Of a DNA stretch of 48,462 bases, positions 32,758-41,276 are shown in pieces. Origin of the DNA: Polaromonas sp. (GTDB taxonomy: Bacteria > Pseudomonadota > Gammaproteobacteria > Burkholderiales > Burkholderiaceae_C). The stretch spans positions 1-48,462 of the forward strand of contig PNML01000013.1 of assembly GCA_013823635.1 (NCBI GenBank), in the 5' to 3' direction. The number at the start of each line of letters is the position of its first letter. The stretch's first letter is position 1. Under the pieces are notes generated by a model, which worked only from the letters and a program-made list of their open reading frames with translations, was not told the origin of the DNA and searched no databases. The position numbers were made by a program, and so were the translations under genes.

Positions 32758-33546
32758 ATGCGTTTTGACGTCATCACCCTGTTTCCCGAGCTGTTGGCCC
32801 CGTTGCTGACGCAGGGCATCAACCGCCGCGCGTACGAGTCGGGTCAGGTTGAGGTGGTGCTGTGGCAGTTGCGTGACTTTGCCGAGGGCAACTACCGGCG
32901 TGTGGACGATCGCCCCTTCGGTGGCGGCCCCGGCATGGTCATGATGGCTGAACCCCTGGCTCGCTGCCTGGCGGCGGTGCGTGCGGCACACCAGGCGCGC
33001 GGCGTACCACCCCTGCCGGTGGTGCTGTTTTCGCCGTTGGGTCGCCGTTTGGACCACGCGGGCGTGCAGGCCTGGTCGGACAGTGCGGGTGCGGTGCTGG
33101 TGTGTGGCCGCTACGAGGGCATAGACCAGCGCTTCATCGACGCCCATGTGGACCAGCAGATCAGCCTGGGCGACTTTGTGTTGTCGGGCGGGGAAATCGC
33201 GGCCATGGCCTTGCTGGATGCGGTGGCCAGGCTTCAGCCCGGTGTGCTGAATGACCAGGGCAGTCACCAGCAGGACAGCTTCAACCCCGCCCTCGATGGC
33301 CTGCTGGATTGCCCGCATTACACCCGTCCCGAGGTGTGGCAGACCCCCTCAGGAGCGATGTCGGTGCCTGAGGTGCTGCTGTCTGGCAACCACGAGCGCA
33401 TTGCCCGCTTCCGGCGCGAACAAAGCCTGCAAGCCACTGCCCGTTGGCGCCCCGATGTGCTGCAGCAAGTGCGGTCGCAGGGGGGACTGGGAAAAAAAGA
33501 CGAGGCCTTTCTGGCGACTTGTCCTCCGCCCGGGGCCCCAGCCTGA
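32758..33546 (+). CDS. trmD: tRNA (guanine-N1)-methyltransferase TrmD
   Basis: A 262-aa methyltransferase that forms m1G37 in tRNAs using S-adenosylmethionine, preventing frameshifts. MRFDVITLFPELLAPLLTQG is the typical start. YRRVDDRPFGGGPGMVMMAE, LVCGRYEGIDQRFIDAHVDQ and ISLGDFVLSGGEIAAMALLD line the trefoil-knot cofactor site. HYTRPEVWQTPSGAMSVPEV and LLSGNHERIARFRREQSL are the C-terminal tRNA-binding features. rplS, which commonly follows trmD, is absent here; lgt is the next gene. Confidence 0.98.
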   Translation: MRFDVITLFPELLAPLLTQGINRRAYESGQVEVVLWQLRDFAEGNYRRVDDRPFGGGPGMVMMAEPLARCLAAVRAAHQARGVPPLPVVLFSPLGRRLDHAGVQAWSDSAGAVLVCGRYEGIDQRFIDAHVDQQISLGDFVLSGGEIAAMALLDAVARLQPGVLNDQGSHQQDSFNPALDGLLDCPHYTRPEVWQTPSGAMSVPEVLLSGNHERIARFRREQSLQATARWRPDVLQQVRSQGGLGKKDEAFLATCPPPGAPA

Positions 33547-33611
33547 AGCCTGGGGGTGTTGCTCGGGAAAGGCACCCGGACATGACGTGAACGGCTGGCA
33601 CAATCCCAGCC

Positions 33612-34436
33612 ATGTTGATGCACCCCCAAATTGACCCCGTCGCCCTGCAACTCGGCCCCCTGGCTGTCCATTGGTACGGCCTGACCTACCTGGTGGCCTT
33701 TGGCCTGTTCCTGTGGCTGGGGCAGCGCCGCTTGCACCACCCCCCGTTTGACCGCTTGGCACAACAAGGTGTGTGGCAGCGTCGCGATGTGGAAGACATC
33801 CTCTTTCTGGGCGTCATGGGCGTGGTGCTGGGTGGACGCCTGGGCTACTGCCTGTTCTACAAACCCGCCTACTACCTGGCGCACCCGCTGGAGGTGTTGG
33901 CCGTGTGGCAGGGGGGCATGAGTTTCCATGGCGGATTGCTGGGTGTCATGCTGGCCATGGCCTGGTTTGCCCGTACGCGTCAGCGCCCGTTCTTGCAGGT
34001 GATGGACCTGGTGGCGCCCTGTGTGCCCACGGGGTTGGCCGCTGGCCGGGTGGGCAACTTCATCAACGGTGAGCTGTGGGGGCGGGTGGCCGACCCGTCA
34101 CTGCCGTGGGGCATGGTGTTCCGTGGTGCCGGGGATTTGCCGCGTCACCCCTCGCAGGTGTACCAGTTCCTGCTGGAGGGGCTGTTGCTGTTCGTGTTGT
34201 TGTGGTGGTATGCGCGGCGCGAACGCAAAACCGGGCAGGTGGGTGCCGCTTTTGTGGTCGGTTACGGTGTGTTCAGGTTTGTCGCGGAGTATTTCCGCGA
34301 GCCCGATGCCCACCTGGGCCTGTTGGCGCTGGGCATGAGCATGGGGCAGTGGCTGTGCGTGCCCATGGTGCTGGGTGGGGCCTGGCTGTGGCACTGGGCG
34401 GGCAGTCGGGAAACCCCGGTGGTCAGCCCACGGTGA
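33612..34436 (+). CDS. lgt: Prolipoprotein diacylglyceryl transferase
   Basis: A 274-aa inner-membrane enzyme that transfers diacylglycerol from phosphatidylglycerol to the lipobox cysteine of prolipoproteins. About seven membrane segments. The signature is [19 protein letters not shown], preceded by [20 protein letters not shown] and followed by [39 protein letters not shown] is the conserved C-terminal part. Two close ATGs (33612 and 33618) are possible starts. It would serve lipoproteins such as the patatin protein at 7129. Confidence 0.97.
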   Translation: MLMHPQIDPVALQLGPLAVHWYGLTYLVAFGLFLWLGQRRLHHPPFDRLAQQGVWQRRDVEDILFLGVMGVVLGGRLGYCLFYKPAYYLAHPLEVLAVWQGGMSFHGGLLGVMLAMAWFARTRQRPFLQVMDLVAPCVPTGLAAGRVGNFINGELWGRVADPSLPWGMVFRGAGDLPRHPSQVYQFLLEGLLLFVLLWWYARRERKTGQVGAAFVVGYGVFRFVAEYFREPDAHLGLLALGMSMGQWLCVPMVLGGAWLWHWAGSRETPVVSPR

Positions 34437-34486
34437 TGCGGCTAACGTGGTGCACACCTCGCACCGCCACACAGGAGCACACCCCC

Positions 34487-35491
34487 ATGGCCTTGGATTT
34501 CCCCTTGTCTTTTGTTGCCAATCGCCGCACCGTTTGGCGGGCCTTGGCCGTCGGCGGCATTGCCCACGCCTGGCCAGCGTTGGCGCAGTCCACTTGGCCG
34601 ACCAAACCGGTCACCATGGTGGTGCCATTTCCCGCCGGGGGTGGGACCGATGCGTTCGCACGCCCCATTGCCGCGCAGTTTGCCAAGCACACGGGCAAGC
34701 AACTCGTCATCGACAACCGGGGGGGCGCTGGCGGCACCTTGGGCGCGGGAGTCGCCTCTCGGGCCCAGCCCGATGGCCACAACCTGTTCATGGGCGCGGT
34801 GCACCACACCATCGCGCCGGCCATGTACCCCAAGCTCGACTACGACCTGGAGCGCGATCTCGTGCCCTTGATCCAGGTGGCCAGCGTGCCCCAGGTGCTG
34901 GTGGTCAACCCCAAAAACGTCCAGTCCCCGGATTTCAGGCATTTTCTGGAACACGTCAAAAAGAACCCTGGCAAGCTCAACTACGGGTCGGCCGGGGGTG
35001 GTACTTCCCACCACCTGGCGGGCGAGCTCTTCAAACTGCAAACCAGCACTTTCATCACGCACATCCCCTACCGCGGCGCTGGCCCAGCGCTGCAAGACCT
35101 GATGGCGGGCAACGTGGACATGATGTTTGACGGACTGGGCTCGTCGGCCGCCCACATCAAGGGCGGGCGCATACGCGCCATGATGGTGTCGGGCGCACAG
35201 CGCAACCCCGCATTCCCCGATGTACCGTGCTCCACCGAGCTGGGGCTGCCCGACTACAACGTGACCACCTGGTACGGGGTGTGGGCACCACGTGGCACGT
35301 TGCCGGAAGCACAGGCGCGTGCCATCGAAGAAATTCGTCGCGCCTGCCAGACCGATGAGGCCAAGGCCACCTGGCGGGGGCAGGGCGCCGATTTCCCCAA
35401 CCTCACGGGTGCCCAGTTCGATGCCTTCATCAAGGCCGAGCTGCGCAAATGGGCGGCGGTGGTCAAGGCCTCCGGGGCCAAGTTGGACTGA
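34487..35491 (+). CDS. Bug-family (TctC-like) periplasmic binding protein
   Basis: A 334-aa tripartite tricarboxylate transporter-type binding protein of the Bug family, greatly expanded in Burkholderiales. A signal sequence (RRTVWRALAVGGIAHAWPAL) is cleaved near ALAQS. The mature start TWPTKPVTMVVPFPAGGGTD is diagnostic, with GKQLVIDNRGGAGGTLGAGV, GKLNYGSAGGGTSHHLAGEL and HIPYRGAGPALQDLMAGNVD. No TctA/TctB membrane genes are here. It is followed 6 bases later by a crotonase-family gene and then malonyl-CoA synthetase, which makes a dicarboxylate such as malonate a reasonable guess for its ligand. Confidence 0.93.
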   Translation: MALDFPLSFVANRRTVWRALAVGGIAHAWPALAQSTWPTKPVTMVVPFPAGGGTDAFARPIAAQFAKHTGKQLVIDNRGGAGGTLGAGVASRAQPDGHNLFMGAVHHTIAPAMYPKLDYDLERDLVPLIQVASVPQVLVVNPKNVQSPDFRHFLEHVKKNPGKLNYGSAGGGTSHHLAGELFKLQTSTFITHIPYRGAGPALQDLMAGNVDMMFDGLGSSAAHIKGGRIRAMMVSGAQRNPAFPDVPCSTELGLPDYNVTTWYGVWAPRGTLPEAQARAIEEIRRACQTDEAKATWRGQGADFPNLTGAQFDAFIKAELRKWAAVVKASGAKLD

Positions 35492-35497
35492 GTCCCC

Positions 35498-36277
35498 ATG
35501 GGCGGACACATCCATTGCGACAACCTGGACCCGTTGGGCCACCTGGTGGCTGTCCGGGTGTCGCACCCTGGCAAGTTCAACGCCATGTCACGCAGCATGT
35601 GGCGCGACCTGAAGGCGGTGTTCGACGTGCTGGCCACCCAACCCGGTCTGCGCTGCGTGCTGGTCAGTGGCGAAGGGGGGCATTTTTGTGCCGGTGGGGA
35701 CATTTCGGAGTACCCCGACTTTCGCTTCGATTCGGAACGGCTCGCCCATTTCCACGAGAACGAGGTGTGGGGTGGGCTCGACGCCATACGCCGCTGTCCC
35801 GTGCCCGTGGTGGTGGCCATCGAGGGCAACTGCATGGGCGCCGGACTGGAAATGGCCAGTTGTGGCGACATCCGGGTGGCCGGTGTCAGCGCCCGGTTCG
35901 GTGCGCCCATTGCCCGCCTGGGTTTTCCCATGGCACCGCGCGAGGCGCAGTTGGTGGCGCAGGCGGTGGGGTGGGCCACGGCCCGCGAGATGCTGCTGGA
36001 GGCCGCCCTCCTGCCCGCCGACGAGATGAAGGCACGCGGTTTCCTGAACCGGGTGGTGGACGATGCAGCGGTGATGTCCACCGCCATGGGCAGCGCCCAA
36101 CGCATCGTTGCCCTGGCACCCCTGGCGGCCCGCGTGAACAAGCACACCTTGCGGGCCATGGCCGCGGCGCCAGCTGATTTGGCAGAGCTGATTGAAGGGG
36201 CCTATGACTACGCGGACCAAGCCGAGCACCGTGAAGGCATCGGCGCATTTCTGGACAAACGCCAACCTGTTTTTTGA
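35498..36277 (+). CDS. Crotonase-family enoyl-CoA hydratase/isomerase-like protein
   Basis: A 259-aa member of the crotonase superfamily. The oxyanion-hole segments are HFCAGGDISEYPDF and GNCMGAGLEMASCGDIRVAG. Aligning by eye with rat enoyl-CoA hydratase, the first catalytic glutamate is kept (Glu118). The second (in QPEI) is replaced by Ile138 (FGAPIARLG). It is therefore unlikely to be a standard hydratase and may be an isomerase, decarboxylase or hydrolase of the family. It sits between a Bug binding protein and malonyl-CoA synthetase with gaps of 6 and 15 bases, so probably one operon. Confidence 0.87.
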   Translation: MGGHIHCDNLDPLGHLVAVRVSHPGKFNAMSRSMWRDLKAVFDVLATQPGLRCVLVSGEGGHFCAGGDISEYPDFRFDSERLAHFHENEVWGGLDAIRRCPVPVVVAIEGNCMGAGLEMASCGDIRVAGVSARFGAPIARLGFPMAPREAQLVAQAVGWATAREMLLEAALLPADEMKARGFLNRVVDDAAVMSTAMGSAQRIVALAPLAARVNKHTLRAMAAAPADLAELIEGAYDYADQAEHREGIGAFLDKRQPVF

Positions 36278-36292
36278 TTTCACCACCTTTGT

Positions 36293-37864
36293 ATGACCGA
36301 TTCCAACCTGTTCGTTGCCTTGCGGGCGGCATTCCCGGCCGACTTGGACAGCCTGGCCATTGAGACGGACACTGGGCTGAACTATTCTTGGCGCGACCTG
36401 GACCACGCCAGTGCCATGGTCGCCAACCTGTTGCAGTCCCTCGAATTGCCACCCGCCAGCCGGATTGCGGCGCAGGTGGACAAGTCGGTGGAGGCCTTGG
36501 TGCTGTACCTGGCCACCTTGCGCGCAGGTCATGTGTACCTGCCGCTGAACACCGCCTACCAGTCGGCCGAAATGGCCTACTTCGTGGGCAATGCGGAGCC
36601 CGCCGTGGTGGTGTGCACCCCCGCCAATTTCGGGTGGTTGAGCAAAATTGCATTCAACGCGGGCACCCGCAACGTGTTCACGCTGGGCGACGACCGCACG
36701 GGCAGCCTGCTGGAGCGGGCGTCCCACCAGTCCACCGAGCACACGCCCGTGCCCCGCGCCGCCGATGACCTGGCCACCATCATCTACACCAGTGGCACCA
36801 CTGGGCGCAGCAAAGGGGCCATGCTCAGCCATGGCAATTTGCTGAGCAATGCGCTGGTGCTGAAGTCCTACTGGGGCTGGCGCAGTGCGCAGGAGGGGGG
36901 GGACGTGCTGATCCATGCGTTGCCCATTTTTCACGTGCACGGGCTGTTTGTGGCCATACACGGGGCGCTGATCAACGGCAGCCGCATGGTGTGGCTCAAC
37001 AAATTTGACCCCCAAACCGTCATCCGCTACCTGCCCAAGGCCACGGTGTTCATGGGTGTGCCCACGCTCTACACCCGCTTGCTGGCCGAGCCCGGACTCA
37101 ACAGCGGCGTGTGCAGTCACATGCGCCTGTTCATCAGCGGTTCCGCGCCCTTGTTGTTGGAGACTTTCAAGGACTGGCAGCAGCGAACCGGTCACACCAT
37201 TCTGGAGCGGTATGGCATGTCGGAAACCGTCATGCTCACCTCCAACCCCTACGCACCCGATGCCCGCTACCCCGATGCCAGCGGCCAACCCCAGGCGCAA
37301 CGACGGGGTGGCACAGTGGGTTTTCCACTGCCGGGGGTTTCGCTCCGGGTGGTGGACGACAGGGGAACCCCCATGGAGACCGGCGACATCGGCGGCATAC
37401 AGGTCAAAGGCCCCAATGTGTTCAAAGGCTACTGGCACATGCCTGAGAAAACAGCCGAGGAATTCACGCCCGACGGCTGGTTCAAGACGGGTGACGTGGG
37501 CAAGGTGGACGCCAATGGCTACGTGACCATCGTGGGCCGCAGCAAGGACCTCATCATCAGTGGTGGCTACAACGTGTACCCCGCCGAAGTGGAGGGCTTC
37601 CTCAACGAGATGCCCGGTGTGGCCGAGAGCGCGGTGGTGGGCGTTCCCCACCCCGATTTTGGCGAGGTGGGGGTGGCCGTGCTCATTGCCCGTCCGGGCT
37701 CGGCGCTGGAGCCCGAAGCCGTGCTGTCGCACCTCAAGGCGACGCTGGCCAATTTCAAGGTGCCCAAGCGTTGCTATGTGGTCAACGAGTTGCCCCGCAA
37801 TGCCATGGGCAAGGTACAAAAAAACCTGCTGCGTGACCAGCACAAGGCGATATTCATGGCCTGA
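36293..37864 (+). CDS. matB: Malonyl-CoA synthetase (MatB-like acyl-CoA synthetase)
   Basis: A 523-aa ANL-superfamily enzyme that would activate malonate with ATP and CoA. It resembles rhizobial MatB closely: QVDKSVEALVLYLATLRAGH, VYLPLNTAYQSAEM, IIYTSGTTGRSKGAMLSHGN (ATP loop), LIHALPIFHVHGLFVAIHGA, RLFISGSAPLLLETF, ERYGMSETVMLTSNPY and VKGPNVFKGYWHMPEKTAEE. The C-terminal lysine loop is PRNAMGKVQKNLLR. Malonyl-CoA decarboxylase (matA) is not in the window; the adjacent crotonase-family protein might act on the product. A bidirectional terminator follows. Confidence 0.9.
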   Translation: MTDSNLFVALRAAFPADLDSLAIETDTGLNYSWRDLDHASAMVANLLQSLELPPASRIAAQVDKSVEALVLYLATLRAGHVYLPLNTAYQSAEMAYFVGNAEPAVVVCTPANFGWLSKIAFNAGTRNVFTLGDDRTGSLLERASHQSTEHTPVPRAADDLATIIYTSGTTGRSKGAMLSHGNLLSNALVLKSYWGWRSAQEGGDVLIHALPIFHVHGLFVAIHGALINGSRMVWLNKFDPQTVIRYLPKATVFMGVPTLYTRLLAEPGLNSGVCSHMRLFISGSAPLLLETFKDWQQRTGHTILERYGMSETVMLTSNPYAPDARYPDASGQPQAQRRGGTVGFPLPGVSLRVVDDRGTPMETGDIGGIQVKGPNVFKGYWHMPEKTAEEFTPDGWFKTGDVGKVDANGYVTIVGRSKDLIISGGYNVYPAEVEGFLNEMPGVAESAVVGVPHPDFGEVGVAVLIARPGSALEPEAVLSHLKATLANFKVPKRCYVVNELPRNAMGKVQKNLLRDQHKAIFMA

Positions 37865-37883
37865 GCCGCCGACGGCCAAACAA

Positions 37884-37913
37884 AAAGCCCTGGGGATGTC
37901 TCCGCAGGGCTTT
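37884..37913. terminator. Bidirectional terminator between matB and uspA
   Basis: Perfect 9-bp arms AAAGCCCTG / CAGGGCTTT around a 12-base loop. T residues follow on both strands, with the better run on the minus strand, so it serves convergent matB and uspA. Repeat copy B directly follows it. Confidence 0.88.
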
Positions 37914-37914
37914 C

Positions 37915-37961
37915 TATTTGATAGCTTGAAACGCTTTATGGTCAAGCGTTAGAGGCCAAAA
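37915..37961 (+). repeat. Dispersed intergenic repeat, copy B
   Basis: Head TTTGATAGC identical to copy A, 18 variable bases, then AAGCGTTAGAGGCC and AAAAT. Its spacer and tail contain a perfect 7-bp inverted repeat (AACGCTT / AAGCGTT). It lies between the terminator and the uspA stop codon, which it touches. Confidence 0.7.
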
Positions 37962-38405
37962 TTACCTCAAAACCAGCACCGGAATGTGCGAATGCGTCAG
38001 CACCTGCTGGGTTTCGCTGCCCAACAGCAGGCGCTTGAGGCCACGGCGGCCATGGGATGCCATCACGATCAGGTCACATTTGTGGCGCTTGGCGGCCGCA
38101 ATCAAGGCTTCGGCGATCAGGTCGGACTTGACGGTGGTGGCCTTCACCTTGACGCTTTGCAACTGGCCCTTGGCTTTGACCGCATTCACCGCCTCCAGGG
38201 CCTCGTCGTTCCATTGCTTTTCGATCTTGGCGATTTCGTCGGCTGCCAGCGCCACACCGCCTTCAAAGTAGGTCTGCGGGTAACGGGGAACGACCTTCAC
38301 TGCCACCAGTTCGGCACCGGTCAGGTCGGCCAGGTAAAGGCCATGTTCCACGGCCTTGGCGGACAGGTCTGAGCCGTCGGTGGCCACGAGGATTCTTTTG
38401 TACAT
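37962..38405 (-). CDS. Universal stress protein UspA family
   Basis: A 147-aa cytosolic universal stress protein. MYKRILVATDGSDLSAKAVE is the nucleotide-binding start, and VMASHGRRGLKRLLLGSETQ carries the G-x2-G-x9-G-S/T-type ATP loop, followed by VLTHSHIPVLVLR. Such proteins aid survival in stasis and low oxygen. It is divergent from ccoI, and the FNR box at 38523-38536 lies 118 bases upstream of its ATG. A -10-like TAGCCT sits at the spacing expected for FNR-activated promoters. I infer that it belongs to the micro-oxic regulon. Confidence 0.93.
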   Translation of the reverse strand: MYKRILVATDGSDLSAKAVEHGLYLADLTGAELVAVKVVPRYPQTYFEGGVALAADEIAKIEKQWNDEALEAVNAVKAKGQLQSVKVKATTVKSDLIAEALIAAAKRHKCDLIVMASHGRRGLKRLLLGSETQQVLTHSHIPVLVLR

Positions 38406-38522
38406 GCTGTTTGCTCCGTTATGGGTTGATGTGCCCTGAATGGCCAGGCGCCAATTTCTGGAGGGGCTGGCCTCGCAATCCTGCTCACATGCGTTAGGCT
38501 ACATGCAATGTGCCTGCACCGG

Positions 38523-38536
38523 TTGATGTAAGTCAA
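38523..38536. promoter_or_regulatory. FNR box shared by divergent uspA and ccoI
   Basis: TTGATGTAAGTCAA matches the FNR consensus TTGAT-N4-ATCAA at 9 of 10 defined positions. A -10-like TATCCT on the plus strand (centre about 32 bases away) and TAGCCT on the minus strand (about 31 bases away) both lie at the class II spacing. The one site could activate both genes. A transcript on the plus side would start at about 38571, next to the ccoI ATG. Confidence 0.75.
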
Positions 38537-38571
38537 GCGGTGTGAGCATGGTCTGCCATATCCTCCCGCGC

Positions 38572-41004
38572 ATGAATCCAGCTGTCACCGTGCCCACCGT
38601 TGGGGCAGAGCGGGCTGGCGCGGGGTTTCTTTTGGAATCCGCTGCCTTGGCCCCTTCGCAAAACCGCCCCCCTCGGCCCAAAGGGCCACTCACGGTGACC
38701 GACGATTTTCTGGTGCTGGACGATCCCGTTGAGCAGCAGGAATTCACCCGGTTCACCGACCATGAGGGCCAGCGTTTGGCCGAGTCCGTGCTCATGGTCC
38801 AGGGGATGTACTGCGCCGCCTGTGCCGACACGGTCGAAGAGGCCGTCAGCCACCTGCCGGGAGTGCTCAAGGCACAGGTGCATGCAGCCACCCGCCGCCT
38901 CACCCTGCAGTGGGACCCGTCGGTGCAACAGGTGTCCCGCATCGCACAGGCGGTGGGGGAGACTGGCTACCGCCTGTTGCCCATGCGCGAGGCACTCAGC
39001 ATCAGCAACCGCTTGGCCGAGGGTCGAAAGGTGCTGTGGCGCCTGTTTGTGGCGGGCATTTGCATGATGCAGGTCATGATGTACGCGTGGCCCGCCTACA
39101 TCACTGGCCCGGGGGACATACCACCCGACATAGAGCATTTGCTGCGCTGGGCCAGTTGGGTGCTGAGCCTGCCGGTGGTGCTGTTCGCCAGTGGTTCGTT
39201 TTTTTCCAGCGCCTGGCGTGACCTGAAGCGGGGCAGGGTGGGCATGGACACCCCCGTGTCCATCGGCATTCTGGTGACATTCGCGGTCAGTTCGCTGGCC
39301 ACTTTCGACCCCACGGGCCCCTGGGGGCATGAGGTGTGGTTTGACTCGCTCACCATGTTTGTGTTTTTCCTCATGGGTGGGCGGTACTTTGAGTTCAAGG
39401 CGCGCGATCGGACCGCCGGCGCGTTGGACGACCTGATGAACCGTTTGCCCGAGGTGTGCGAGCGCCGCCACCCCGACGGGCACTTCGAGTTGGTGTCGGT
39501 GCGCCGTTTGGTCTTGGGCGATGTGGTGCGCCTGCACGCCGGCCAAGCTTTTCCCGGGGACGGCGTGCTGCTCAGCCCCAGCGCCACGGTGGACGAGGCC
39601 TTGCTGACCGGCGAATCCCATCCTTTGTCGCGCCAGGCCGGGGATGAGGTGATTGCAGGCAGTTTCAACCTGTCCGGCCCAGCAGAGGTTCGACTGAACA
39701 AACTGGGGGCTGACACACGGTTTGCTCAAATTGTGGCCCTCATGGAAAAGGCCTCCACCGAGAAACCCCGGCTGGCCATTTTGGCTGACCGCATCGCAGC
39801 CCCTTTTTTGGTCGTGGTGTTGCTGGCTGCAGGGTTGGCGGGTTGGTATTGGTGGCAGATTGACCCAGCCAGGGCGTTGGCGGTGGCGGTGGCGGTACTC
39901 ATCGTGACCTGTCCTTGCGCCTTGTCACTGGCCACGCCCACCGCCATGCTGGCGTCTGCAGGTGCCATGGCGCGTCGGGGGGTGCTGGTGCGGCGGTTGC
40001 AGGCGTTTGAAAGTCTGGCACACATCGACACGGTGGTGTTCGACAAAACCGGTACGCTCACCCACGACAAAGTGGTGTTGACCGACATCCGGGTTCGCGG
40101 GGGCATGACGTTGGCGCAAGCCTTGTCGATGGGGGCTGCTCTGGCATCGGGTTCCCTGCATCCCGCGTCCAAAGCCATTGCCACGGCAGCCCGTGAAGGC
40201 TGGAGCAGGTCCGGCGAACCGCAACCCGGTGTTGCTGTCGAGGAGGGTCAGGTACTGCAGCTGACGGAAACAGCTGGCCAGGGGATGCAAGGCTTTTGGC
40301 CGCACCTGGGGCAACTCCGGTTAGGCTCCGCTCGGTTTTGTGACTTGGATGCTCAGTCTGTCGGTCCCGTGGACTCTCCGCAGGTCCACCTGAGTGACGC
40401 CCACGGGTGGTTGGCGACATTTGTGTTGGACGAGGGCTTGCGGCCTGACGCCCATCAGGCCGTGGCGGCCCTGAACGCCATGAACATTCGCACGGTGTTG
40501 TTGTCGGGAGACCGGCCTGAGGCCGCGCACCGCATTGGCCATGCCGTTGGCATGGGACATGTGATTGCTGGGGCCACGCCGGAGAAAAAACTGGCTGAAA
40601 TGGTGGCGCTGCAGCAGCAGGGCCACCGCGTGGCCATGGTGGGTGACGGCCTCAACGATGGCCCGGTGCTGGCCAGGGCCAATACATCGTTTGCGCTGGG
40701 GTCTGCTGCTCCTTTGGCACAGGCGCAGTCCGATTACGTCATTCAAGGCGGCATGCTGATGGAGGTGGTGCATGCCTTGGTTCAGGCACGCGCCACCATG
40801 CGAATCGTTCGCCAGAACCTGGCTTGGGCGGCGGGCTACAACGCGGTCAGCGTGCCTTTGGCGTTGATGGGCTACATGCCACCCTGGTTGGCCGGGTTGG
40901 GCATGGCAGTCAGTTCGTTTTGGGTGATTGGCAACGCGCTTCGGCTCAACCGTCGGTTGCCCCGCACCCACCCTGTGCAGTCCGCAGGTCCCGCACATGC
41001 ATGA
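38572..41004 (+). CDS. ccoI: Copper-translocating P-type ATPase CcoI/FixI for cbb3 oxidase assembly
   Basis: An 810-aa P1B-type ATPase that exports copper for insertion in cbb3 oxidase. A soluble metal-binding domain carries GMYCAACADTVEEAV (CxxC). About eight membrane segments include the copper site TCPCALSLATPTAM. DKTGTLT holds the phosphorylated Asp, LLTGESHPLSRQAGDEV is the actuator loop, and GDGLNDGPVLARANTSFAL closes the nucleotide domain. I use ATG 38572; GTG 38542, ATG 38548 and a later GTG are alternatives, and none has a good ribosome site. It is followed by ccoS and ccoNOQP, which identifies it as CcoI rather than a detoxifying CopA. Confidence 0.94.
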   Translation: MNPAVTVPTVGAERAGAGFLLESAALAPSQNRPPRPKGPLTVTDDFLVLDDPVEQQEFTRFTDHEGQRLAESVLMVQGMYCAACADTVEEAVSHLPGVLKAQVHAATRRLTLQWDPSVQQVSRIAQAVGETGYRLLPMREALSISNRLAEGRKVLWRLFVAGICMMQVMMYAWPAYITGPGDIPPDIEHLLRWASWVLSLPVVLFASGSFFSSAWRDLKRGRVGMDTPVSIGILVTFAVSSLATFDPTGPWGHEVWFDSLTMFVFFLMGGRYFEFKARDRTAGALDDLMNRLPEVCERRHPDGHFELVSVRRLVLGDVVRLHAGQAFPGDGVLLSPSATVDEALLTGESHPLSRQAGDEVIAGSFNLSGPAEVRLNKLGADTRFAQIVALMEKASTEKPRLAILADRIAAPFLVVVLLAAGLAGWYWWQIDPARALAVAVAVLIVTCPCALSLATPTAMLASAGAMARRGVLVRRLQAFESLAHIDTVVFDKTGTLTHDKVVLTDIRVRGGMTLAQALSMGAALASGSLHPASKAIATAAREGWSRSGEPQPGVAVEEGQVLQLTETAGQGMQGFWPHLGQLRLGSARFCDLDAQSVGPVDSPQVHLSDAHGWLATFVLDEGLRPDAHQAVAALNAMNIRTVLLSGDRPEAAHRIGHAVGMGHVIAGATPEKKLAEMVALQQQGHRVAMVGDGLNDGPVLARANTSFALGSAAPLAQAQSDYVIQGGMLMEVVHALVQARATMRIVRQNLAWAAGYNAVSVPLALMGYMPPWLAGLGMAVSSFWVIGNALRLNRRLPRTHPVQSAGPAHA

Positions 41005-41071
41005 GGGGCAGGTCTTCTCTCGGCTGTTGTGTTGGGCTGCGTGTGCATACCTTTATCCAAGGAGTTGAGCA

Positions 41072-41209
41072 GTGGAAATTCTCTATTTGCTGATCCCTTT
41101 GTCCGTGGTGGTGGTTCTGGCCATCATCGTGATTTTTTGGTGGGCACTGGAGTCGGGTCAGCTGGACAATATCGACCGGGAGGGGGAACGAATACTTGGA
41201 TCGGATTGA
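41072..41209 (+). CDS. ccoS: cbb3-type oxidase assembly protein CcoS
   Basis: A 45-aa single-span membrane protein needed to mature the cbb3 oxidase cofactors. The start is GTG 41072 with AAGGAG nearby. The protein reads MEILYLLIPLSVVVVLAIIV, IFWWALESGQLDNIDREGER, ILGSD, matching the CcoS family (one helix, then W-A-x-x-S-G-Q-x-D). It lies between ccoI and ccoN, and the FNR box at 41206 overlaps its stop codon. Confidence 0.93.
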   Translation: MEILYLLIPLSVVVVLAIIVIFWWALESGQLDNIDREGERILGSD

Positions 41210-41219
41210 CTTAAGTCAA
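41206..41219 (+). promoter_or_regulatory. FNR box upstream of ccoNOQP
   Basis: TTGACTTAAGTCAA is a perfect 14-base palindrome and matches the FNR consensus apart from the C/G at the inner arm position. Its centre is 64 bases upstream of the ccoN ATG. The expected -10 position (41242-41247, GACACT) is weak, which fits an activator-dependent promoter. It allows ccoNOQP to be induced separately from ccoIS. Confidence 0.85.
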
Positions 41220-41276
41220 GGTGAAACCAGTCGTGGGCGCAGACACTTCGCGCCATGACATTTTGAGGAGTTCTGT

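Noticed and set aside
34076-34486. Upstream extension of the Bug-protein frame through the end of lgt
   Set aside because: It overlaps lgt in another frame and the signal peptide begins at ATG 34487.
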